Of a stretch of DNA of 64,000 bases, positions 1 through 11,040 are shown in pieces. The notes below the pieces were generated by a model, which saw only the letters and a list, made by a program, of their open reading frames with translations, did no database searches and was not told the DNA's origin. The stretch is from contig CM070517.1 in NCBI GenBank assembly GCA_036346375.1, positions 7,419,161-7,483,160 of the forward strand, in the 5' to 3' direction. The stretch is from Guadua angustifolia (lineage: Eukaryota; Streptophyta; Magnoliopsida; Poales; Poaceae). A program made the position numbers and the translations under genes. How positions within the stretch are numbered: position 1 is the stretch's first letter; each line of letters begins with the position of its first letter.

Positions 1-993
1 GTGATGAAAAGGTCACACAGTTCCTCCCACGAGTGCACCGACCCTCATGGAAGATTCAATAGCCAAGAACGGGCAGACCCCATCAAGGCCGTTAGGAAGT
101 AGTTGGCCATGGCCTTTTCAGACCGCTTGCGGCCCGCACCACCATCGTGTATATCTGCAAGAACTCCGAGTTGGTGGTGTCGTCGTACTTTTCGATGGAC
201 GTCGGACGGAACCTCTCCAGCCACGCAACACAACGCAACCGATGGGAGAACGCTTGGCACCCAACGCCATAGGGGGAGCCACGCCGTCCACCTAAACCCC
301 GGCCCGGAGACCGTGCCGGGGAGCGCGGATCTAGACTCCCCAAGGATTTAGAGGAGAGGGCCCCCTCCTCATCACGAGGGCAGATGTCGTTGGAGGAGCT
401 GTCGTCAAAGGAGCCATCCGCCTATCGCAGCCTTGCCCCTGCGCGTGACGGCACTGCAGTATGTCATGCAGGTCATCGCCGCGCCGTCGGCGACACTTCT
501 CCAAATGAGCCCTCAGATCTTCGTGCCCCTGTGCCCGGGGGATGTGAGAGGCGATACGTCGGCTGCCGCACAGCCCCCCGCACCAGCGGGGTCTGTGTCC
601 AGCAAGCCCTTTCACTTGCTTTGGCCCTCTTGGCTAGAGCGCTTCCCGCTCGGGTGGCTGGAAGCTTGGGTAAGGTCCGCACGCAACCCTGATCGTGGAG
701 TACCGAAGGTACCCGGCCGATCAGACGCACGCCACACGGAGTTGGGCCGCGTCTATCAGGGAAGCGATGTCCCGCAGCCACGGCGTGGCTGGAGTGTCTC
801 CTGCAAGTTCCATCGGGGGGTGGTCCAAGAGGAGACGAACGACATGTAGGTTTTGGGCCGGAGTGGCCTCTTCCATGGCTAGCCGCTGCCGAACCAGCAG
901 CTCTGCTATTGTCGGGGGGACAATACCGCCCCCTCTAGGGAAGGCGTGAGACAATCCCCCGCCCGACCAGAGTGCCGGACGCGTTGCGGGCAC
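1..993 (-). pseudogene. Ty3/gypsy gag, degenerate and truncated by the window
   Basis: Gag would form the capsid of the retrotransposon particle. The frame closest to the LTR (993-721) gives a gag N-terminus with PPTIAELLVRQRLAMEEA. Further in, two frames that must be joined across a frameshift give FRPTSIEKYDDTTNSEFLQ (about 204-140) and then MANYFLTALMGSARSWLLNL (about 112-50). This is the conserved core of plant gypsy gag (the KYDG..P..FL..Y and A..W...LP motifs). At least two frameshifts separate the pieces, so no intact protein is possible here. The family assignment is firm; the exact lineage is not. Confidence 0.75.
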
Positions 994-1109
994 TGCTAGC
1001 CTCCGCTGGCTCTTCTCGCTGAGAACACGAACCCGCCATCATCAGAAGCGAGATCCTTTCGGATGGATGACCAGAATTTGCTGGAGATACGAAAGGGTGA
1101 GCCAACCAC

Positions 1110-1131
1110 TACCCCCCTACCTGGTGTGCCG
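1110..1131 (-). other. Primer-binding-site-like sequence
   Basis: Directly inside the LTR, read on the minus strand, the sequence GGCACACCAGGTAGGGGGG resembles the GGCGCGCCAGGTAGGGG primer site of several grass gypsy families. Position and similarity support a tRNA primer site; which tRNA was not determined. Confidence 0.55.
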
Positions 1132-1132
1132 C

Positions 1133-2010
1133 TGTTGGCGTATTTCGCCGGTAACTATTCTCCCTAGACGGAGTCCGGGGTTCAATAGAGGGGATCTTCG
1201 CGGAAGGACACCTATGGGCTCTCCCGAGGGATCCACATAGACAAGAATTCAAGAAAATGCCGATATACCCAGGTTCGGGCCCCCAGTGTGGGTAACAGCA
1301 CTACATCCTGCTTCTGCTCTTGTTAATGTGTTTTGAGTGGATTACAAACGCACGATCTACACTCTATCTCTTTTTTACTCTCTGGGTTCTTCTTGAGCTC
1401 TCTCAGTGCTCTTCCCGTTCTCACTCTTTCGTTCAAGTCCTTTTTTCTACTCGGCCCCCCTTTCTGCATGCACCGAAGCCCCCCTTATATAGGCCGGGCT
1501 AGCTCGGGCAAGTGGGAAGGATGACATCACACTGATTACACTTCATTTATCACACCAGTCGCTGTAGCCCTATCCTCTGGCCTCATTCTTTGCACCATCG
1601 TCCAACTCCGCCCGGTCCGCCCGGGAAGCGACTTGTATGGGATGGGTTAGGTGCTGGACGATAGAGGGATAAGCTATCATGCAGTCAGCAGAGCCACACT
1701 CATTCAATGGTTCTGACACGGTGTGTCAGAGGAGAAGACTTCGAGGCGAAGCTCCCCACTCCTTCGACATACGCCTTCGCACCTGACCGGCAGCAGACCC
1801 TCGAGCACCTTCTGACTCCGTCGGCCGACCACGTGGCCCGGCCGTCCGGCTGTCAGGCCTCGACGCTTGCTTTCGCCGGGCTACCACGAGGTCTTGATCG
1901 CTGGCATCGGGGCTTGATCGCCCACCTGCTCGCCAAGCTGCCATGCTTCGGTACTCGCGGCCCCTCCTGATCGTGGCGGAGAGGGTACCCTAGCGCAAAG
2001 TACGCCGACA
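1133..2010 (-). repeat. Gypsy LTR, 878 bp
   Basis: The ends form a near-perfect inverted repeat, TGTTGGCGTA at the left and TACGCCGACA at the right, with canonical TG..CA termini. The interior holds the CAGGTTCGGGCC-type motif seen in many grass gypsy LTRs (about 1269-1290). It is the 5' LTR of the minus-strand element, since gag and the primer site lie to its left. No target duplication can be checked because the partner end is outside the window. Confidence 0.88.
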
Positions 2011-2011
2011 C

Positions 2012-2540
2012 CTATGTAGTTGACTTAGTTGTAAAAATAATAAAATTTCTAACAATCTTAAAGACTTGGAAGAAACATTCTATAATTTGAATAAGCTTGG
2101 AATAAAATTAAAGCTTAAAAAGTTTCGAAGTTTCTTCTAGCAAGTTGCTAGGTCTCCTTGTTTGTTCATATGGAATTGAGGTCTATCTTGAGAAAATTAG
2201 TGCATTGAACGACTGAGACCACCTACCAATGTTAGGGAGGTCCAAGCCGTATTGGGTCAGATGGCGGATTTAAGTCATTTTATATCCCAATCAGGTAAAT
2301 GCGAATTGCCTTTCTTTAAGCCAATAAACTTTGAAGACTTGAAAGCTTATCTCAGCAACCCTCCAGTTTTGGTATCCACTCAAATGGGTGAACCATCACT
2401 ACTTTACTTGGCTGCAATGCCAAATATGGTCAGTGCAATTTTAGTTGCAGAAAGAGAAGGGTCTCAATATCAGTCTACTATGTCAGCAAGGTCCTACATA
2501 GACCAAAGGAGCATTACCTAAAGGTCCAAAAGCTGTTATA
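2012..2540 (+). pseudogene. Gypsy (Tat-like) reverse transcriptase, C-terminal part
   Basis: Reading starts at the catalytic box: codons at 2012-2023 spell YVVD where the active motif is YVDD, so the first catalytic aspartate is replaced. It continues through a frameshifted DLEETF..L (from about 2056) and GIEV..EKI (about 2172), then the palm/connection segment MADLSHFISQSGKCELPFFK (about 2260-2319). Several stops and frameshifts are present. Everything upstream of the YVDD box is missing because the gypsy LTR ending at 2010 was inserted there. Residues around the break match plant gypsy RTs of the Tat branch. Confidence 0.82.
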
Positions 2541-2544
2541 CGCT

Positions 2545-3357
2545 ATGTTGATGACATCTCAAAAATTAAGACACTATTTTCAATCACATAAGATCATAAT
2601 ACCATCATCTTTTCCTCTTGGATGTATCTTACATAACCAAAAAAAAGTAACTGGACATATCGCCAAGTGGGCAATAGAGTGTGGAGAATTCAACCTCCAC
2701 TTTGTTGCCCAAAGAGCGGTCAAAAGTCAAGTATTAGCTGACTTTGTAGCTGAATGGAATAATATGGAGCAAACCACTCAAGATGATCCTAAGCCAAATG
2801 ACTACTGGACATTGTTCTTTGATGGATCCCATGCTGGATTTCTACTCTTAACAACTCAAGGTGATCAACTCCAATATGTCATCCAAATACAATTTCCTGC
2901 TACAAACAATATGGCAGAGTATGAAGGCCTTCGAATTGGGCTTCGAGCAGCAAAATCCCTCAGAGTCTGTCTGCTTTTGGCGAAGGGAGATTTAGTTAGT
3001 AAGAAATATATGATGTCCAATGAGACAATGGCTCACTACCTGGAAGAAGTGAGGAAGTTGGAAAAACATTTCAAGGACTTCAAAATGCAACATATTCCAC
3101 AAAAGGACAACTCCTTAGCAAACCAATTATCAAAATTGGGTTTCTCACGAACACTTGTTCCAACAAGTGTATTTCTCGATTATCTAACAAAAGTGTCAAT
3201 TACAACTAGTTCAACCACTATAGAGGTTGGGGTCATCGAGAGGATGCAAAGTGGAAAAAACCATTGTTATCGTATCTCATCAGGGACACTGCCTAATGAC
3301 TCACATGAAAGGGATAGGTTAATTCGAAGAGCACATATGTATGAAGTGATCAAATGA
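2545..3357 (+). pseudogene. Gypsy (Tat-like) RNase H domains
   Basis: An open frame of about 270 codons covers the end of the first RNase H domain and the connection AKWAIECGEFNLHFVAQRAV, followed by ALADFV-type ADFVAEWNN. A second RNase H domain follows (from about 2800) with LFFDGSHAG (first acidic residue), ATNNMAEYEGLRIGLRAAKS (second acidic residue region) and KGDLVSKK. Two consecutive RNase H modules are a hallmark of the Tat lineage. The expected GDSQLV acidic motif reads GDLVSK, so catalysis is probably lost. The domain would degrade the RNA strand during reverse transcription. Confidence 0.82.
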
Positions 3358-4455
3358 TCACTATACAAGAAAGAAGCACATTGTGTTCTTATGCGATGCA
3401 TCCCTCAGATCTCCAGGTTAAATTACTTAAAGACATACATGGGGGCTTATGTGGAACACATTTTTCCTATAGAACAATATTTAGAAAAGCATTCAGACAA
3501 GGTTATTATTAGCCTATTGCTTTAAACGACGTAATGCAAATTGTGAAAACATGTGAACAATGCCAATTTCATGCTCGGCAAGTTCATCAACCTATTAATA
3601 GCCTACAGACTATACCTTTATCATGTCTATTTGGGACATGAGGTATAGACATCATAGGACCACTCCCAAAAGCACTTGGTGGGTGCAAATTTCTCTTTGT
3701 GGCAATTGATACATTCGCTAAGTGGATAGAAGCTGAACTAGTTGTTAATATAACAGCTGCTACAGTGAAAAATTCTTCATGAAAATTGTTGTCACTAGAT
3801 TTGGAGTGCCCAGTCGGCTTATTATTGATAACGGGTTACTGTGAAGATATTGGAAAAAAATCTATTTTGCTTTTGTTGCTCACCCACAAAGCAATGGAGC
3901 AGTAGAATGAGCCAATGGACAAATTATGCAAGGCATCAAGAAAAGAGTGTTTGGTCACCTTAGAATATGCTTAGGAGCTTAGATGAATGAGCTTTATTTA
4001 GTCTTATGGGCTCTACATACCACGACTAGTAGAGCCACTAGAGAAACACCATTCATATTGGTCTATGGTGCAGAAGCAATTTTATCCAATGAAATACAAT
4101 TAAGATTAACAAGAATGAATCTTGAAGACCAAGTAGATCAAGAGAAGCAGCGTGAAGGCAATGTTAACTTATTGGAAGAAAAGTGTGATCATACATTACT
4201 CAAATCAGCTGCTATCTACAAGGGTTAAAGTGATACTACAATCAAAGAGTTCATTCAAGAACACTTAAGGTAGGCGACCTAGTCCTAAGGCAAATCTAGA
4301 ACCAGGCTAATTTAAACAAGTTGTCCTCTAAATGGAAAGGCCCGCATACTGTAGCATCAATTACAAGACCTAGATCAGCAAAGTTAGCTTTTGAAGATGG
4401 TAGAATTCTTTCTAATGCATGGAACATTGAACATCTTCAAAAGTTTTATGTGTAA
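3358..4455 (+). pseudogene. Gypsy (Tat-like) integrase
   Basis: Integrase inserts the cDNA into the host chromosome. In several frames the region gives the zinc-binding start (HGGLCGTH at about 3440), a C..C pair with CEQCQFHARQVHQ (about 3554-3592), the catalytic core start GIDIIGPLPKALGGCKFLFV (about 3640-3700), RFGVPSRLIIDNG (about 3799-3837), then TPFILVYGAEA (about 4050). The C-terminal stretch SNAWNIEHLQKFYV ends at 4455. Stops and frameshifts occur throughout. This is the end of pol, in order and on the same strand as the RT and RNase H pieces. Confidence 0.82.
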
Positions 4456-5229
4456 GCGTCTTGTTTATATTCATAAATGATATCATATTTAAGTGTTGTT
4501 TTGTCATCACATTATTATTATAATTCTTGAGTTGCTACAACTCCTCTAATATTACAGTCTCCCTAGTGGTTGTAATATTAAAAATGACCCCCCTAGTGCT
4601 ACAATGTCTCTAATAATTGTAGCTTAAGGAGTGGTCATGACCTCTATAGTGGTCATAACAATTGCAATATTCTGTCACTTTTTTATGCTAGCTATCTTTC
4701 TAATAGTCATAAAATTCAATGATAATTATTTCTTTAAATGAACATATGCCCTTTTTGTATTAAGTTTTCTTGTTTTAAAAATTAAAAAGAAGTTAAAGCT
4801 AATCAGTTATGATTTTAATAATCACAGTTTCTTTACTTGTTATTTGATCAACAGTATACATTTGGAAAATAACAACTGGATGAGATATCTTTTATAAACC
4901 AGTTCTCACTGCATAAAAACTTACCAACTTACATGATCTTACCAAATACACACTAGTCCAGATCATTTGAATTATAAAGTCATACCGACCATACAGTCTT
5001 AACTGAAATAACTTCCCCTAAAATCACTTCTCCTGGATAAAGTGTTTCAGGTGGAGTGCTACATAACTACATTGCATTGACAATCAATCACAACCACATA
5101 AATAAAAACAAACAAGAAAATAAAATACAAAGTGCATACATTTCTAAACCAAAAAATAATTACAATTGTCAACTGTTTTCACAAACTTTACTCATGATCA
5201 ACCATCAGTTTCATCATTTTAATACACTA
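4456..5229. other. AT-rich 3' region of the Tat-like element, no gene
   Basis: About 0.77 kb after the pol end, AT-rich, with many stops in all frames. It contains short interspersed repeats of the type CTAATA..TTGTAGC and GTGGTCAT (4540-4670). I see no reading frame with a recognisable product. It probably separates pol from the antisense reading region that follows. Confidence 0.5.
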
Positions 5230-7065
5230 TAAATGTATCTAATCCTTTTTAATCCTAGCTTGACTAGAAGATTGATCTGGAGAAGAGTCAGGAACTTATA
5301 TTGGCATATCTCTCAAAGAAAGTCATGGCCTAGTCCTAAAAATTTGCTCAACCACAGGAGCAACTCTAGCCTCTGCTTCATTAGCCGCTTCTTTTGTCTT
5401 GAAAATAGTGCAGGCACATGCTTCGGTAGATCAACAGAATCCTCATAAAAGTGGTCAAGCTACACCAAAATCAAAGTCAGGACATGACTCACTGCTAGAG
5501 ACAAGCTTGCATGCATCGTCCTCTGCATTGCCAGTAAATGTTTCTTCACTTTGCTCACTTGGAGGTTGAGATCTTGCATTAGACCTCGTGTAGAAGGATT
5601 ATCATTTGATGACTTGATCACTTCGGCCTTCATGCTTGAAGCAATGCCTTGTAAGTTCAAAAGTACTTCACTTAGGAAATTATGACTAGCCTCTTGTGTT
5701 TTTCCAAGTCTTGCTCCAAGCGCTTGCATGTTTCATGAATGACAAAACATTCATCTTTATACTTAACTCTTTCTGCATCAATTGCCTTGGCCTCTTCTGT
5801 TTTAGCATTCTAAGCATTCTTCAACTCTTCATTCTTTTCTTTCAACTCTCAAATGATAATATAGAATATATAACATGCTTTAAATAAAACAAACAACTTG
5901 GTTATAATATGAACCGAAAGAAAATACCTTTGGTGTCTTCATTATACTTCTTCAAAAGTTACCATAAGCATTGCTCTGCCCTTGAATTTTGCTCAAGAGA
6001 GCTTTGTTCTTTAAAAGTATAGAGGTCAACTTTTTTGTCATTGCTTCAATCTCTTCCCCTTTATCAGCAAGTCTCCATTTGGCTACCCTTAAATTGTAGT
6101 CAATAGTTTCATATTCTTCTTTCAACTTTTGAATCTCTTACAAAGAATTTACAAATTTAAATAATTAAATGTAGTAGCTCAAATTCACATATATTAAACT
6201 TTGGCTACTTACCCATTTTTGGCTTTGACAAATGCCCTCACTTTCATCATAGTTTTAGTATTAAACTGAAAAAGCATAATTTTGTTTAGAACTCTAAAAT
6301 TAAATTATCCATAATAAATGATATCAAAACCTAAAATTCAATTACTTGATAGAATTTATCTACAAAGACCATGATCTTCTTAAAACCAGGAATTTCCTCA
6401 TTAGGTCTCTGCATTTGAGGCAAAGATGAAGAAGTTCGCCCTTGTTCAGCATCACCCTTTGAGGCCTCCATCAGCCCCTCTACAGCTATTCTCCCTTGAT
6501 TATCCTCAACCTTCTTCCCCAAAAATGGAGGAACTAATGGAGCAGTTGGTCTTAGAGGGGCTCCCAATGCAATCCTAGGGATGATTGCCCTTGACATTGA
6601 AGGTGTAGTTGTACTTACAACCACATGAGAAGATACACTCGAAATAGAGGGTCCAGTGGTCACCTCTACTATTCGTACGATAGCAACAAAAGCTCTTCTC
6701 CTTGGTTCTTCTGGCAAAGAACGGCTTAACAAAAAGATTTTATTCTTAATATTAGATCAATATCAAAATTGGTTGTCTTAAAGAAAGCACTAAAAGAACT
6801 TACTCAATGCCAATGCCACATGACAAGGGTTCTTTGGATGTCTGCTCTTTAGAAACCAGCAAAGGTTCCTAGGAGGTTGTTCCATAGAATTACCAGATGT
6901 TCTTAAGAAGTAACCTTTAGCAAAGAACCTTGGGGAGCTTGATTCTCGAGAATTGGAATAAGATTCATATTAATAGTAGCAGCATCTATTGATATCTATT
7001 TTGCCATAAGCCTGCTGAGAGGAATTTCATCCTTATAATTCTCTTCTTCTCCCTGGGACATCTTT
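5230..7065 (-). pseudogene. Antisense, apparently spliced coiled-coil reading region of the Tat-like element
   Basis: On the strand opposite pol there are several in-order coding segments. A start-like segment begins MSQGEEENYKDEIPLSRLMA (about 7063 downward). A proline/serine-rich segment lies at 6732-6331 (ending FVDKFYQVIEF). A strongly charged coiled-coil segment lies at about 6125-5955 (IQKLKEEYETIDYNLRVAKW, then GEEIEAMTKKL). A last segment, 5729-5460, contains NPSTRGLMQDL. Gaps between segments carry donor-like GTATTTTC (about 5930) and other AT-rich intron-like stretches. Known Tat elements such as Grande-type carry an extra antisense ORF downstream of pol; this fits in position and orientation. 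Function is unknown and the frames are interrupted. Confidence 0.5.
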
Positions 7066-8371
7066 AAGTTAAAAATGATATGTTGAAGGGTTTAATGGAA
7101 AGAATTTAAAGATCAATTATTACCTAAATTACATGGCTTCCTTAGCTCACCCCCAAAGTTTGACGAGCATTATCAAGTGAAGCCCTCAAAATTGGTGGAG
7201 TGCTATCTGGAGTGGTCCCAAAAGTCTCTTAACCTTGAGGAATAGTAGAGGAAAGCTTCTTCAAGACTGCACCCCTTTTCGCCATTCTTTTTATAGATTT
7301 TTTTTGAATTTTTTGGCCAGAACTAAAGAATCGTCCTTATTAATTTCTTTAGCAGCCCTTTTCTTGCTTGGATCCTATTTAATCAACAAATATTACCAAC
7401 AGGTCTTTCCTAGTAAATGTTATATAAAAATAGGTATAATGGAAAAGATACTTTTACCCATATCCTTTCCAGCCGAAAGTTGTTTGGAACCCTAATCAAG
7501 CTTGGTGGTTGATCCATGAAAATGAGCAAAAGCACTCATGAGCAAAATAGAGGACAAATATTAAGTGGTCTCTCAACCCTTCCTAAAGGAATAAAAAAAG
7601 AAGACAAACAAAAATTATCCACATGCAACAATTTGAAGTCCACATGAAGATAGTTGTCAATAATTAAAAGCATCATGCAGGACAAAAAGACACAGCAATT
7701 TTTACAGTGGAGTATGATAGTTGCAAAGAGGCATTAGTCAAATTCAAGATAGTTAGATGAAAATGAAAAGGTAGCAGTTAGACAACAATTCTCACCATTT
7801 CATAACTATAAATTCTTACGGCCTACGTGCCATTTGAAAGCAATAACAACACCAACAAAAGAAAAGAGATTAAGGCACACTATTTTAGATTTTGATCTTT
7901 TTCTGCACATTTCATTCCACTGTAAGGAAGCCAGTAAATAAAGAGTACCCCTCTTATTCTCATTTTTAAGTGTTTGGTTTGTGGATGAGAGTCCCAATCA
8001 TCGACACAGATCAGGATTTAGCATAGGGAATGGAAGAAAAACAACTTGGTTGTGGAAAATCATGTGCCAGGAAGGGTGAGACTATGGGATTCCTCTAGGG
8101 TTTATCAGACATGGCCCACTTGGTAGTGCTTATTGTCAGGTTATCAGGTAGAATGCATACTGGTGAAGCTCCAAATGACCATGCTCGTTTACCTAGCAGG
8201 CACAGATTGTCCAATATGAACATGTCCTCGGGCAATAAAAAAGGAACATATCTACCTTTATTAGGGTTTTTACCCATGGGTTCACAGGTAATCGAGCAAT
8301 AATGCCATCCCTAATCTAGCTTGACATGAGACTAGGGCCAGCTTGGCTACCGATTTTAAGACTAATATGCG
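7066..8371. other. Non-coding 3' part of Tat-like element or flanking sequence
   Basis: About 1.3 kb with no supported gene on either strand. Short open frames exist but have no recognisable motif. It should hold the 3' LTR of the Tat-like element, but I could not find a matching pair of LTR ends, because the 5' LTR of that element is outside the window. Confidence 0.4.
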
Positions 8372-8570
8372 GTGTCGAAGGTTAGTGATCAACAATATAC
8401 TTATATTTGGGTACCTTCGAGATATACAAGATCAAGCATGCAATCAAGAACACGCGATGTAGACAGGTTCGGACCTCGTCGTCGAGTACCACCCTACTCC
8501 TATGTCGGCTATGATTGAGATCAATAAAGAGATTACAGATCAATCGGGGTATCCCCGATCACCTCATAGG
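8372..8570. repeat. Gypsy LTR fragment
   Basis: It starts with TGTCGAAGG and includes GATGTAGACAGGTTCGGACC and CACCCTACTCC, the same arrangement (CAGGTTCGG followed by ACTCCT) seen inside grass gypsy LTRs such as the one at 1133-2010. It directly abuts the integrase of the copia element to its right and so marks where that element is truncated. The left border is uncertain. Confidence 0.45.
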
Positions 8571-9490
8571 TCTCTATGATCCTATTCGCATCATAACTCT
8601 AGACCCTATAGCTATAAGAAGAAGTTGAGTAACCTAGAAAAATACCATCAGAAGAATGAGATTCAAACTTATCTAGGTTATCAGACTTTAGAATGAAACA
8701 CTTACAACCAAACATATAAAAATGAGAAACACTGGGCTTTCGTCCATACCTCTACTCTTAAGAAGTGCGGTGTAAATATGCTCTCAAGACAACACGATTA
8801 GACATATGACATGCAGTAGCTATAGCCTCATCCCAAAACTTCTTAGGAGTACTATACTCGTCTAGCATCATCCTGACCATCTCAACTAGGGTCCTGTTCT
8901 TCCTTTCCACTACGCCATTTTACTGAGAAACATAGGGAGAGGAGAACTGATGCTCTAAACCAGACTCTACACAGAAACTCTCAAAATAGGAGTTCTTGAA
9001 CTTCGTGCCATTATCACAACGTATAGCTCGTAAGGCACTTGAGAGCTCAAAAGACAACCTACTAACCAAACCCCTAAAATGAGAAAAAGTCTTACCCTTC
9101 GAGATCATGAAAAACACCCAAGAATACCTCGAAAAATCATCCACAATGACAAAAATATTCCACTTTCCACCCGTTGACTGCACTTTAGCTGGACCAACAA
9201 TGTCCATTTGTAAAAGCTGTTCTGGTGCATTAGTCATCACAACTGTGACTAAAGGTGAGAAGCAGCAACCATCTTGCCTTGTCAACAAGGAGAGCAAACT
9301 ATGTCTTTGACCATCTTGAGTTTAGGCAAGCCACAAATAAGATCATGGTTGCTAACTCTGATCAAATGATCGAAGCCAATGTGACCAAGTCTCCTATACC
9401 AGAAGGAGAGATCATGGGACTCAGAAGCAATCAAACAACGAATAGAGTCTCCAGAAGAAGCAGAAAAACCAGCACGGAAGACTCCCAAAC
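8571..9490 (-). pseudogene. Copia GAG-pre-integrase and integrase core
   Basis: From right to left: the GAG-pre-integrase zinc site with LSFWYRRLGHIGFDHLIRVS (about 9405-9346) and CSPC. The integrase core follows with QMDIVGPAKVQSTGGKWN (first catalytic Asp, about 9207), FVIVDDFSRYSWVFF, AIRCDNGTKFKN (second catalytic Asp, about 9020), and VVERKNRTLVEM just after a stop (catalytic Glu, about 8910). The trailing part reads VFGCKCF-like (FGCKCFILKSDNLDKFESHS), then SSDGIFLGYS. A stop separates PYVSQ from the NGVVERKN segment and more stops follow. The enzyme would insert the copia cDNA; it cannot be made intact here. The frame ends against an LTR fragment. Confidence 0.85.
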
Positions 9491-9889
9491 CTAGAAATCC
9501 TGCAAACTAACCCTCCTGATGAATCAAGGATTCTACATGCATTACTTTTAAAACTTACCTCGAAAGAGTGATCGATAAGCTGAGAACCAGAGAACAAATT
9601 GTATTGTAGCTTACTCACTAAGGTAACGTCCTTAGGATGAAATTTTCATTAATGTAGACGGTACCTTTGGCAATGACTCTACCTGATGAAACATCCCCAA
9701 AAGTGATCAAGTCATCACCGAGGGCTCAGACTAGGGAAGAGAACCAATGAGAATCTCTGGTCATATGGCAAGAACAACTGAAGTCAACAATCCAGATCTC
9801 TCCCTTCCCCATCCGGTGAACTTGATTAGGACACAAAAGAGAAAGTTGACTCAGTACTGGGATAAAGTGAAGATTTGGGAACCCAATAC
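9491..9889 (-). pseudogene. Copia aspartic protease region
   Basis: Minus-strand reading gives GKGEIWIVDFSCSCHMTRDS at about 9812-9753, which is the copia protease signature WIVDSGCSRHMTG with the catalytic DSG changed to DFS, then WFSSL. Further on comes DDLITFGDVSSGRVIAKG and, after a frameshift, MSKLQYNLFSGSQLIDHSFE (9618 downward). The change at the active site and a stop after WFSSLV mean it is not functional. Upstream lies VQYWVPKSSL, the linker that joins gag to protease in grass copia elements, and then the solo LTR at 9896. Confidence 0.8.
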
Positions 9890-9895
9890 TGAACC

Positions 9896-11034
9896 TGATG
9901 CACACGGTGGCCCGATCTTCCGACAGGTAGAGGTAAGTCGATTGGTGGAGACTCGACGTTGACGATCCGGCTTCCGATCAGAACCGATCCGAACCCAGCA
10001 ATCGCTACACCACGGCTCCATTGGTTATCAACCTTGCACAAACACGGTTGACCTCGCCAAGAAGGCTTATCCCTACACGCGAATCGAGAACACAAGCAAG
10101 AATGTAGAAGAAGAAATCTGAAATTGCGAATTATATTAAGCACACGAGTTGGGGTTCCACAAACTGATGAACGGCGATACTGTTCAAAGACAGAATTGAT
10201 CTAAGTAAAACCCAAGTCCTATATGAGGGTTTGGGTAATTATTTATACTAGGGGAGTAGGAGGGGGTCGTCCATAGCATTGGAGATCTAATACAACTCAA
10301 ATTGAAAACACCAAGCCTACTTTGACTAGAGTTTGACTCGGACTGAAAAAGTAACATTTGGTTTTTGGCAGTTTTCGAACGCATCTGAAGGAATTTTGAG
10401 GTGAGGCCAGATACTTTGGAAAGTAGACTCCGAGATCTTTCAAACGTGTACTCATGGGTCTCCAGAGCCCTCCGGAATCAAAAGTTATGGCACTTTAAAG
10501 TCAGTGCTGTTGCTGAGGCCGAACTGGACTCGAACTCGGACTGAAAAAGTGTTCTGGATTGTTTTGTGTATTACTATTGACTCCGAAGTCCAATTGACCT
10601 AAAACTAGTGCCATTGGAAAGGTTGTCTCCTTAGCTTTCGATACATATGTGGATCATTGAAATCGGAATCCGTTTGTGGCCTGGGCGATGATTTTAGTGA
10701 ACACTGCTCCTAGTGACCGAGGTAGTCGACTCCGAGTTGAATTGGGACTCCGACTCCGAGATGAATTGGGACTCCAACTTGACTTGGACGTCCTCCTTGC
10801 CTCCCTCCTGGCCCTTGCTGGTTTCCAAGGCCTTCATGATCCTCTCCAAAGTTCCTAAGTACAATATAATCAATAATATCATTAGGTAGCATACCATCCT
10901 CACAAGTATATACACAGGCACTTAGGAACGAGCTCACCTGTTGATTCAATTGCCATGCTCGTGCTCTTGTGATGGGTCCTTGCATCACAACTGGAGGAGT
11001 CTCGGGCGTATGCATAGGAGTGATGTCCTCATCA
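9896..11034 (-). mobile_element. Solo LTR of a gypsy family, 1139 bp, TSD TGAACC
   Basis: Ends are TGATG (left) and CATCA (right), an inverted repeat with canonical TG..CA. The same hexamer TGAACC flanks it at 9890-9895 and 11035-11040, and the copia gag/protease linker resumes on both sides, so it is a solo LTR left after LTR-LTR recombination. Read on the minus strand, its first 320 bp encode the end of a gypsy polyprotein with the motif GPITRARAWQLNQQVSSFLS, so coding sequence overlaps the LTR in this family. Related LTRs lie at 26306-27566, 41574-42835, 52573-53442 and 56300-57173. Confidence 0.9.
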
Positions 11035-11040
11035 TGAACC

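Larger units (their letters stand above)
1..2010 (-). mobile_element. Ty3/gypsy retrotransposon, 5' part (LTR, PBS, gag)
   Basis: The element runs right to left and leaves the window at position 1. From its 5' end it shows a complete LTR (1133-2010), a primer-binding-site-like stretch just inside (about 1110-1131), a leader and a broken gag (1-993). Its right border falls inside the reverse transcriptase of another gypsy element that resumes at 2012, so this copy is the younger insertion. The other LTR and pol lie outside the window. Confidence 0.85.
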
